A stretch of 5,171 bases of DNA, from assembly GCA_017626275.1 (NCBI GenBank), contig JAGAJD010000249.1:1-5171 (forward strand). Direction: 5' to 3'. Of the stretch, positions 1 to 4,929 are shown piece by piece. Made by a program: the position numbers and the translations under genes. The number at the start of each line of letters is the position of its first letter. The stretch's first letter is position 1. The stretch is from Lachnospira sp. GTDB taxonomy: Bacteria; Bacillota; Clostridia; Lachnospirales; Lachnospiraceae. Under the pieces are notes generated by a model that searched no databases, had not been told where the DNA came from, and saw nothing but the letters and a program-made list of their open reading frames with translations.

Positions 1-186
1 CGGAGGTCCGTAAAACAGCACATGATCCAATGCGTCGCCACGCTCCTTAGCCGCCTCTATATATACCTTTAAATTGCTTTTAACTTTATTCTGCCCTATA
101 TAATCATCAAGTGACAGAGGTCTTAAGCTGTTTTCAATCTTAATATCCTCTTCCGCAAGTTCAGTAGAAATCACTTTTCTTTCCAT
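1..186 (-). CDS. ruvB: Holliday junction branch migration ATPase RuvB, N-terminal part (runs off window)
   Basis: RuvB is the hexameric AAA+ motor that, loaded by RuvA, drives branch migration of Holliday junctions in the cytoplasm. The 62 visible codons begin MERKVIS and carry the typical RuvB N-terminus: an acidic stretch, then [13 protein letters not shown] at about residues 21-33, and the segment ending DHVLFYGPP. The window cuts off just before the expected Walker A GLGKTT. The start is ambiguous. The ATG at 186 aligns with the usual family start and has GGTGA six bases upstream, which matches the end of the anti-Shine-Dalgarno complement. An in-frame ATG at 198 would add MVNN and has a G-rich GGGGCGG upstream. 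The gene follows ruvA by 27 or 15 bases and is very likely co-transcribed with it. The identification is secure; only the exact start is uncertain. Confidence 0.95.
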   Translation of the reverse strand, partial: MERKVISTELAEEDIKIENSLRPLSLDDYIGQNKVKSNLKVYIEAAKERGDALDHVLFYGPP

Positions 187-213
187 ATTATTCACCATTC
201 CGCCCCAAAAGCT

Positions 214-825
214 TTATAGCATCGCCAGCTTTTTCAGTGCTTCTTTTAATATTTTTTCCGAATCCATTTCCTGTGCATCTTCAACCTGACTTACGGCTTT
301 CATTGCGTCTGCACTTGAATATCCGAGTGCCGTCAGTGCCTCTATTGCCTCGTTTTTTGCAAAAATTCCGTTATCGGAAGCCGCCTGCTGTGTCTTTGAT
401 ACTGCCGATTCAAAGACTTCTTCAAGCTTTAATTTGTCCTTTAATTCAATAATCAGACGCTTTGCTGTCTTTGCACCGATTCCCGGTGCTGCCGAAATTG
501 TCTTCACATCTTCTGAAAGTACTGCAAATCTTAAGTTATCAGGCGTTATGGTTGACAGAATTGCAAGCGCACCCTTAGGCCCGATACCGTTGACATTAAG
601 CAGCAGCTTAAACACTTTCAAATCATCTCTTGTAAGGAAGCCGAAAAGATTCATGGCGTCCTCTTTTACATATAAATAGGTATAAACCTTTACATTCTGT
701 CCAATGGACGGAAGCTGTGAAAAGACAGAAGCCGGAACACGGATATTATACCCTATTCCGTTATTTTCAAGCACTATTACGTCTTCAAAGATTTCTGTCA
801 ATTCGCCCTTTACATATGAAATCAT
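214..825 (-). CDS. ruvA: Holliday junction branch migration DNA-binding protein RuvA
   Basis: RuvA binds four-way Holliday junctions as a tetramer or octamer and recruits RuvB for branch migration in recombinational repair. The 203-residue protein has the normal family length and all three domains. The OB-fold domain is at about 1-62, with Glu55-Asp56 at the same positions as the E. coli acidic pin. Two helix-hairpin-helix motifs follow: NVNGIGPKGA at about 77-86 and APGIGAKTAKRLI at about 113-125. After a Gln/Ala-rich linker at about 140-158, the RuvB-binding domain III (NEAIEALTALGYSSADA) starts at about 158. The ATG at 825 is preceded by AGGAG with six bases of spacing. The gene sits 21 bases downstream of the DUF815 ATPase gene and just upstream of ruvB, so the three probably share one transcript. 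Nothing is missing or unusual. Confidence 0.98.
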   Translation of the reverse strand: MISYVKGELTEIFEDVIVLENNGIGYNIRVPASVFSQLPSIGQNVKVYTYLYVKEDAMNLFGFLTRDDLKVFKLLLNVNGIGPKGALAILSTITPDNLRFAVLSEDVKTISAAPGIGAKTAKRLIIELKDKLKLEEVFESAVSKTQQAASDNGIFAKNEAIEALTALGYSSADAMKAVSQVEDAQEMDSEKILKEALKKLAML

Positions 826-846
826 ATTTTTCTCCTAATACTCTTT

Positions 847-2154
847 TTACCGGCAATTTCCCAGACAGTGATTAATAAACTGCTGTGCCGTACGTCCTGA
901 AATTCCGCCGTGGCTTAACTCCCATTTATTTGCCTCCGCACACAGCTCTTCCCCTGACATATTTATATTATTTTTCTTTGCCAGATTTATAACAATGTTG
1001 AAATATTCCTTCTGTGACGGCTTTGAATAATTAATCTGGCAGCCGAAACGGTTGACTAAGGAAAGCTTTTCCTCTATCGTGTCTGAACGATGTATGCCGT
1101 TGTCTGTTTCCATGTCACTTCTGTCGTTCCATGTTTCCTTGATTAAATGTCTTCTGTTAGATGTTGCATAGATAAGTATATTATCCGGCTTTGTCTCAAC
1201 ACCGCCCTCTATAACGGCCTTTAAAAACTTATATTCAATCTCAAATTCCTCAAATGACAAATCGTCCATATAAATAATAAACTTATAGTTTCTGTTCTTT
1301 ATTGCGGCAATCACGGCGGACAAATCCTTAAACTGGTGCTTATAAATTTCAATCATTCTAAGCCCCTGGTCATAATACGCATTGACGATTGCCTTAATGC
1401 TTGTTGATTTACCTGTTCCGCTGTCACCAAACAGAAGCGCATTGTTTGCCTTTCTTCCCTGAACAAATGCTTCGGTATTCTCGACAAGCTTCTTTTTCTG
1501 AATTTCATAGCCGATAAGGTCATCAAGCATAACCTTGTCCATATTATTAATCGGGTGAAACTTAACTTCGCCATTGTCACTGCCTGTAATACGAAATGCT
1601 TTATTTAAGCCGAACATTCCCACGCCGTATGCTTTATAGAAGTCAGTAACATATGTAAAAAACTCTTCTTCATTTTGTGCAGTTTCAAGTCTGCTGCTAA
1701 GTGCCTGAACCTTTTCAGATACATTCTTATTGTACATAAGCTCTTTCTTTACGATTGCCTTATAATTGGATATAACAGAAAAGCAGTCAATTCCAAGCTT
1801 TGATTCAATTTCCGAAAAATCATAGTTAAAAAGGTTCATAAACACCCTGAAATCATTTTTTGCAAATGTATTTACACTTCCGTCATTAGCGCCGACTTTT
1901 TCACATGTTATGCTGAAAGGATTCTCGTCAGTGATTAAAAGAAATGTGAGATAATTATGCCACAGATTTTTATCAAAACCATAGTCAGTAGCCACTGCAA
2001 GCAGTCTTTTTATCTGCGTATATATATCCTGTATAAGACTTGCCTGTGAAGCTTCCTCATTTTCAAATCTTCTGAAAATATCCCCGAATTGGTACAGAAT
2101 ACTTTCTTTGTCCAGATTGCCATATATAATAAGCTTTGAAATCTCTTTATACAT
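847..2154 (-). CDS. DUF815-family AAA+ ATP-binding protein
   Basis: This 435-residue P-loop ATPase belongs to the DUF815 family, whose cellular role I do not know. The N-terminal 200 residues or so are mostly helical with no motif I recognise. The AAA+ module begins near [13 protein letters not shown] (211-223). It contains Walker [10 protein letters not shown] (243-251), Walker [12 protein letters not shown] (292-302), sensor-1 YATSNRRHL (329-337) and the box [14 protein letters not shown] (358-371), with Arg369 as a likely arginine finger. SGRTAQQF (419-426) near the C-terminus could hold a sensor-2 arginine (Arg421). No signal peptide or membrane segment is visible, so it should be cytoplasmic. 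The ATG at 2154 has GGGAGG upstream with eight bases of spacing. It is the first gene of the operon with ruvA and ruvB, which suggests but does not prove a link to DNA repair or recombination. Its promoter is probably at 2216-2243. Confidence 0.93.
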   Translation of the reverse strand: MYKEISKLIIYGNLDKESILYQFGDIFRRFENEEASQASLIQDIYTQIKRLLAVATDYGFDKNLWHNYLTFLLITDENPFSITCEKVGANDGSVNTFAKNDFRVFMNLFNYDFSEIESKLGIDCFSVISNYKAIVKKELMYNKNVSEKVQALSSRLETAQNEEEFFTYVTDFYKAYGVGMFGLNKAFRITGSDNGEVKFHPINNMDKVMLDDLIGYEIQKKKLVENTEAFVQGRKANNALLFGDSGTGKSTSIKAIVNAYYDQGLRMIEIYKHQFKDLSAVIAAIKNRNYKFIIYMDDLSFEEFEIEYKFLKAVIEGGVETKPDNILIYATSNRRHLIKETWNDRSDMETDNGIHRSDTIEEKLSLVNRFGCQINYSKPSQKEYFNIVINLAKKNNINMSGEELCAEANKWELSHGGISGRTAQQFINHCLGNCR

Positions 2155-2168
2155 AATTTTTTCCTCCC

Positions 2169-2200
2169 TGTAATACGCTTAATAAAACATATTTATTACA
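2169..2200 (-). other. Leader hairpin just upstream of the DUF815 gene's ribosome binding site
   Basis: Read on the minus strand, TGTAATA (2200-2194) can pair with TATTACA (2175-2169), whose end abuts the GGGAGG ribosome binding site. An inner stem, AATAAA with TTTATT around a five-base loop, uses some of the same bases, so the two folds exclude each other. Both stems are AT-rich and weak, and chance occurrence in such DNA is possible. Confidence 0.3.
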
Positions 2201-2215
2201 TTTTGTGCTTACTAT

Positions 2216-2243
2216 ATAATATAATAATGAAAAGATTTGTCAA
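2216..2243 (-). promoter_or_regulatory. Predicted sigma-A-type promoter for the DUF815-ruvA-ruvB operon
   Basis: On the minus strand a perfect TTGACA (2243-2238) is followed after 16 bases by TATTAT (2221-2216), five of six matches to the -10 consensus. TATATAG slightly further downstream is an alternative -10. Transcription would start near 2209, giving a leader of about 55 bases before the ATG at 2154. The upstream flank is very AT-rich and could act as an UP element. Confidence 0.7.
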
Positions 2244-2246
2244 ATA

Positions 2247-2269
2247 TTTTTAGTTGTATATTCTAAAAA
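2247..2269. repeat. Inverted repeat between the divergent promoters (TTTTTAG-N9-CTAAAAA)
   Basis: TTTTTAG (2247-2253) and CTAAAAA (2263-2269) are perfect 7-base inverted arms separated by nine bases. The element ends four bases from the leftward -35 box and lies about 37 bases upstream of the rightward -35. Its position suits an operator for a dimeric regulator, but its AT-richness means it could equally be a chance pairing or part of an UP element. Confidence 0.35.
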
Positions 2270-2305
2270 ATTACGTTAAAATTAAATAAAATAAGCTAAT
2301 AAGTA

Positions 2306-2333
2306 TTGACACGTTTAAAACTAATGATATAAT
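2306..2333 (+). promoter_or_regulatory. Predicted sigma-A-type promoter for the glycosyltransferase gene
   Basis: TTGACA (2306-2311) and TATAAT (2328-2333) both match the consensus perfectly, with 16 bases of spacing, one short of the optimum. Transcription would start around 2340, leaving a leader of about 93 bases. A promoter this close to consensus suggests strong basal expression unless it is repressed. Confidence 0.82.
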
Positions 2334-2348
2334 CTGAAAAGAACTGAA

Positions 2349-2360
2349 CTTTATATAAAG
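2349..2360. promoter_or_regulatory. 12-base perfect palindrome just downstream of the glycosyltransferase transcription start
   Basis: CTTTATATAAAG is a perfect palindrome located roughly 10-20 bases after the expected transcription start. That is a common place for a repressor operator. It matches no operator consensus I can name, and in such AT-rich DNA it may be coincidental. Confidence 0.3.
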
Positions 2361-2398
2361 ATTTCTTTACATGAAGTTTCTTTTAATTTTGACTGATA

Positions 2399-2423
2399 TT
2401 TTTCATTTCTTGAAAATGGAGAG
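2399..2423 (+). other. Possible hairpin over the glycosyltransferase ribosome binding site
   Basis: CATTT (2404-2408) can pair with AAATG (2414-2418) around a five-base loop. The helix can be extended by alternating U-A and G-U pairs that cover the GGAGAGG Shine-Dalgarno region at 2418-2424. A competing fold, TTTTCA (2400-2405) with TGAAAA (2411-2416), would leave the site open. Both are weak, so this is only a candidate for translational control. Confidence 0.25.
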
Positions 2424-2432
2424 GATAAATCA

Positions 2433-3731
2433 ATGAGAACAGTAACTACTATCAATTCCATTTTATATGTGGCATTGACTGTACTATATTTTTACCAGTT
2501 CATCTATGTAATTATTGCTTTAGTAGGTGACAGAAGAAAGAAGAAAACTACTTATGAAGCAAAGACGCTTCATAAATATGCATTTATTATCGCTGCAAGA
2601 AACGAAAGTGCCGTTATAGGCAATCTGATAAAAAGTATCAAACAGCAGAATTATCCTTCAGAATTGATTGATGTTATTGTTGTCGCAGATAACTGTACCG
2701 ATAATACTGCTGAGATTGCAAGAGCAAACGGAGCTATCTGCTACGAACGTTTTAATAATATGCTGGTAGGTAAAGGATACGCTCTTGATTATGTATTTAA
2801 TAAAATTGTTGAAACTGAAGGCGACTATACCGCTTATGACGGCTACTTTATTTTCGACGCTGATAATGTTATTGACAGAAATTATGTGCGTGAAATGAAT
2901 AAGGTATTCGACAACGGCTATAACGTAATCACAAGCTACCGTAATTCCAAGAATTATGATACAAACTGGATTACTTCCGGTTACTCTTTATGGTTTATAC
3001 GTGAAGCAAAATATTTAAACAATCCGAGAATGATGCTTAAAACAAGCTGTGCCGTATCAGGTACGGGATTTCTTGTAAACAGTCAGATTATTAAGAAAAA
3101 CGGAGGTTGGAAGTTCAACCTTTTGACCGAAGATATACAGTTTTCAGTTGTAAATATTCTTGAGGGCGAGAAAATCGGCTACTGCGATACTGCGATGTTT
3201 TATGATGAACAGCCTACTACTTTTTCACAGTCATGGAATCAGCGTATGCGCTGGTCAAAGGGCTTTTATCAGGTAATGTTTAAGTATGGCAGGGAATTGA
3301 TTACTATGATGTTTAAAAAGCGTGAAATGTTTGTTTCATGCTACGATATGTTTATGACGCTTGCGCCTGCCACGCTTCTTTCCGTAGGCTGCATTTTATT
3401 AAATATAATATTCCTTTTGTGTGGTATTTCGGATATCCACCTTTTAAAGAGAATTTTAGTCCCAACTATACAGGCAATAGCATTTGCAGGAGTAAACTTC
3501 TATCTCCTTATGCTGTCTATGGGATTTATTACATTAGTTACTGAATGGAATAAGATTCTGGCACCTGCCGGTAAGAAGATTAAATCACTCTTCACTTTTC
3601 CATTGTTTATGGCTACATATATTCCGATTTCTTTAGTAGCACTTGTTAAAAAGGTTGAATGGAAACCGATTACGCACTGTATTTCCAAATCAGTTGAGGA
3701 AATCGAATTGCAGCAGCAATATAAGCAGTAA
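2433..3731 (+). CDS. Membrane-bound processive-type family 2 glycosyltransferase
   Basis: This protein transfers sugar from a nucleotide-sugar donor, probably to a growing surface polysaccharide or a lipid at the cytoplasmic membrane. An N-terminal membrane segment (about 9-31) precedes the GT-A domain. The motifs are AARNE (54-58), VVADNCTDNT with Asp86 (83-92), DAD (142-144) for metal and nucleotide binding, TED (232-234) with the likely catalytic Asp, and QRMRW (270-274), the Q-x-x-R-W motif of processive enzymes. C-terminal membrane segments lie at about 305-331, 345-370 and 388-406. Length (432) and topology resemble IcaA/PgaC and hyaluronan-synthase relatives, but neither the sugar nor the product can be read from sequence. 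The ATG at 2433 has GGAGAGG upstream at good spacing. The gene is monocistronic, with its own near-consensus promoter and terminator, and no partner polysaccharide genes are visible. Confidence 0.93.
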   Translation: MRTVTTINSILYVALTVLYFYQFIYVIIALVGDRRKKKTTYEAKTLHKYAFIIAARNESAVIGNLIKSIKQQNYPSELIDVIVVADNCTDNTAEIARANGAICYERFNNMLVGKGYALDYVFNKIVETEGDYTAYDGYFIFDADNVIDRNYVREMNKVFDNGYNVITSYRNSKNYDTNWITSGYSLWFIREAKYLNNPRMMLKTSCAVSGTGFLVNSQIIKKNGGWKFNLLTEDIQFSVVNILEGEKIGYCDTAMFYDEQPTTFSQSWNQRMRWSKGFYQVMFKYGRELITMMFKKREMFVSCYDMFMTLAPATLLSVGCILLNIIFLLCGISDIHLLKRILVPTIQAIAFAGVNFYLLMLSMGFITLVTEWNKILAPAGKKIKSLFTFPLFMATYIPISLVALVKKVEWKPITHCISKSVEEIELQQQYKQ

Positions 3732-3746
3732 ATATTACAATAAATG

Positions 3747-3792
3747 AAAATACGGACATATATCATGGGTATGATATGTTGTCCGTATTTTT
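3747..3792 (+). terminator. Rho-independent terminator of the glycosyltransferase gene, possibly bidirectional
   Basis: AAAATACGGACA (3747-3758) pairs perfectly with TGTCCGTATTTT (3780-3791). After a small internal loop, ATATCAT (3760-3766) pairs with ATGATAT (3771-3777) around a GGGT loop. A run of T follows on the plus strand. It begins 16 bases after the glycosyltransferase stop. On the minus strand the hairpin is followed by TTTTCATTTATT and lies about 30 bases beyond the stop of the converging gene, so it may also terminate the Gx-transporter operon. Confidence 0.92.
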
Positions 3793-3823
3793 ATATATTC
3801 TATTCTTTTACAAATCTCTGTTT

Positions 3824-4336
3824 TCAATTTTTGTTTTTCAGAATTACCGGATATACTCTCTGCGTAACTATTCCTCCCACAATTCCTATTACAACTCCCG
3901 TTACAACTCCCGCAATCAGAAGTACAGGAAGATAATAATAGATTGCCGCCGTGTCCATTAAAAATACAGCCGCAGTTACCTGACCTATATTGTGAGCAGC
4001 TCCCCCTGCTACACTTACTCCGACTATTGAGAATTTTTTCGTATGCTTTAATGCTATCATCACTGTAAGACTTAACATTCCACCCGCAATACTGAACAAA
4101 AAGCTGTTAAAATTGCCAAACAGCACCGCTGTAAGTGTAATGCGCAAAAGATTAATGATTACTGCCTCTCTGCTTCCAAGCACATACAAAACCGCAATTA
4201 CTGCGATATTTGCCACACCGAGCTTAATCCCCGGTATGGGAACAGGTATCGGTATGAGACTTTCTATATAAGCAAATATCATTGCCAGCGCTGTCATAAC
4301 ACCGCCTATCGTAATATCTGAAGCCTTTATTTTCAT
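3824..4336 (-). CDS. Gx transporter family / heptaprenyl diphosphate synthase component I-like membrane protein
   Basis: This small integral membrane protein belongs to the family annotated as Gx transporter or heptaprenyl diphosphate synthase component I. Its exact substrate is unsettled; the overall look resembles the substrate-binding component of an ECF transporter. From the ATG at 4336 it has 170 residues and about six hydrophobic segments (near 6-28, 37-54, 57-75, 79-97, 104-127 and 131-158). Family-like motifs are PIPGIKLGVAN (33-43) and GGAAHNIGQ (111-119). The last helix has Gly143, Gly147, Gly151 and Gly155, a GxxxG ladder. An in-frame ATG at 4387 would add 17 residues and overlap the upstream gene by 20 bases. 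It has AGGAGG, but only three bases away, and the leader residues do not look like the family. I prefer 4336, although its own ribosome binding site is weak and may rely on coupling. It follows the NusG-domain-II gene by 31 bases. Confidence 0.88.
   Translation of the reverse strand: MKIKASDITIGGVMTALAMIFAYIESLIPIPVPIPGIKLGVANIAVIAVLYVLGSREAVIINLLRITLTAVLFGNFNSFLFSIAGGMLSLTVMIALKHTKKFSIVGVSVAGGAAHNIGQVTAAVFLMDTAAIYYYLPVLLIAGVVTGVVIGIVGGIVTQRVYPVILKNKN
3889..3912. repeat. Tandem 12-base direct repeat (TTACAACTCCCG x2) inside the Gx-transporter gene
   Basis: Two perfect adjacent copies lie at 3889-3900 and 3901-3912. On the coding strand they encode the GVV-T-GVV part of the last membrane helix, so gain or loss of a copy would insert or remove four residues without shifting the frame. 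Confidence 0.75.
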
Positions 4337-4367
4337 ATTTGTTCTCACAATTCCGATTTGCAGACAA

Positions 4368-4772
4368 TTACTGCACAACAGAATCATATACCTCCTCTCC
4401 GCCTTTAATCTCTACAACAACTCTGTGAGGAAGACACACTATTGTTTCTCCGGTGTTTCTTATCTTTCCCGTATGTACACATAACTCATCAGGACAGTCC
4501 GCATAGGACATATAAATCCAGCCCTCTGACACAACTATTTTGTTTATTCCGCCCTGATACCCCTCAATCTCTATCTCTTTCGTATCCTGACTTAAGGGCA
4601 GCTCCTTTACAACTTTTCCGTCAACCGTAATTACTGCTGTCTCTCCCGGCTTTTTAATCCCAAGCTGTATAACAACTGTCATAACCACTGCCACAGCCAA
4701 TATCCCTGCAAAAAGCCATATATCCGTCTTTTTTATAGCAATGGCTTTGCTTTTTTCTTTGCGATTGTTCAT
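4368..4772 (-). CDS. Membrane-anchored NusG domain II-containing protein
   Basis: This 134-residue protein has a basic N-terminus, one membrane anchor (about 18-38) and an exported-looking C-terminal NusG domain II (about 45-130). It lacks the N-terminal and KOW domains of transcription factor NusG, so a role in transcription is unlikely. The domain carries the family signature ADCPDELCVHTGKI (91-104) and IVCLPHRVVVEI (111-122). Cys93, Cys98, His100, Cys113 and His116 could bind a metal or form a disulfide on the outer face of the membrane. Start ATG 4772 has GGAGAA eight bases upstream. It is immediately upstream of the Gx-transporter gene, a pairing I recall from flavin-based extracellular electron transfer loci (eetA-eetB) of Listeria and lactobacilli. 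The biochemical role is unproven. A possible extended -10 promoter lies at 4867-4875. Confidence 0.9.
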   Translation of the reverse strand: MNNRKEKSKAIAIKKTDIWLFAGILAVAVVMTVVIQLGIKKPGETAVITVDGKVVKELPLSQDTKEIEIEGYQGGINKIVVSEGWIYMSYADCPDELCVHTGKIRNTGETIVCLPHRVVVEIKGGEEVYDSVVQ

Positions 4773-4807
4773 ATCACATTTTCTCCAATCCTGTACTATA
4801 TAGTGGC

Positions 4808-4862
4808 ATACAAAATCAAGCGACTGCCTGAATTTGCGCAGCCGCTTGATTCATATTTGTAT
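4808..4862 (-). terminator. Hairpin between motA remnant and NusG-domain-II gene (terminator or leader structure)
   Basis: AATCAAGCG (4814-4822) and CTGC (4824-4827) pair with GCAG (4838-4841) and CGCTTGATT (4843-4851), with one A-C mismatch and a ten-base loop. ATACAA and TTGTAT on the outer edges can extend the stem past a five-base bulge. On the minus strand the core stem ends in TTTTG, a short T-tract, so it may terminate motA, whose stop is 79 bases upstream. If the weak promoter at 4867-4875 is real, it would instead form the leader of the NusG-domain-II transcript. Confidence 0.55.
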
Positions 4863-4866
4863 ATCA

Positions 4867-4875
4867 AGTATATCA
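4867..4875 (-). promoter_or_regulatory. Possible extended -10 promoter for the NusG-domain-II/Gx-transporter operon
   Basis: The minus strand reads TGATATACT, i.e. TG-N-TATACT, an extended -10 element with five of six matches to TATAAT. No convincing -35 is present 16-18 bases upstream, which extended -10 promoters can tolerate. The start would fall near 4860, about 88 bases before the ATG at 4772. A second weak -10 (TATAGT) lies closer to the gene, within about 4795-4802. Confidence 0.3.
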
Positions 4876-4929
4876 TATTCTAATGTAAATTACAGCCGGA
4901 AAAATCTTAAATTTTACTGTTATAACTTT

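Larger units (their letters stand above)
2155..2432. promoter_or_regulatory. Divergent AT-rich intergenic region between DUF815-ruvAB and the glycosyltransferase gene
   Basis: This 278-base stretch contains no credible gene. It holds a leftward and a rightward promoter whose TTGACA -35 boxes are 62 bases apart. An inverted repeat at 2247-2269 lies between them, a 12-base palindrome sits at 2349-2360, and hairpin-forming sequences occur near both ribosome binding sites. I recognise no riboswitch class or known operator consensus. Each of these elements has its own entry. Confidence 0.8.

Noticed and set aside
237..679. Plus-strand reading frames opposite ruvA
   Set aside because: They are antisense to a complete, strongly conserved ruvA and have low-complexity translations without a plausible ribosome binding site.
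1353..1580. Alternative-frame reading frame within the DUF815 gene
   Set aside because: It overlaps the Walker A region of a gene with clear AAA+ motifs, in another frame on the same strand, and has no family resemblance.
2340..2432. Riboswitch in the glycosyltransferase leader
   Set aside because: The leader is about 93 bases and AT-rich, with only short weak stems and no conserved core of any riboswitch class I know, including cyclic-di-GMP types.
2155..2432. CRISPR-like or mobile-element repeats in the AT-rich intergenic region
   Set aside because: There are no repeated units with regular spacing, no terminal inverted repeats bounded by target duplications, and no transposase fragment.
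3500..3766. Minus-strand reading frame opposite the glycosyltransferase C-terminus
   Set aside because: It is antisense to a gene with full motifs, and its apparent hydrophobicity and Cys/Tyr richness come from the opposite-strand codons of membrane helices.
3744..3935. Short plus-strand reading frame beginning in the terminator hairpin
   Set aside because: It starts inside the terminator stem, runs antisense into the Gx-transporter gene, has no ribosome binding site and resembles no family.
4442..4630. Plus-strand reading frame opposite the NusG-domain-II gene
   Set aside because: It lies antisense to the conserved Cys-rich domain and shows no ribosome binding site or recognisable sequence.
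4368..4772. Transcription elongation factor NusG
   Set aside because: Only domain II is present behind a membrane anchor; the NGN and KOW domains of true NusG are absent.
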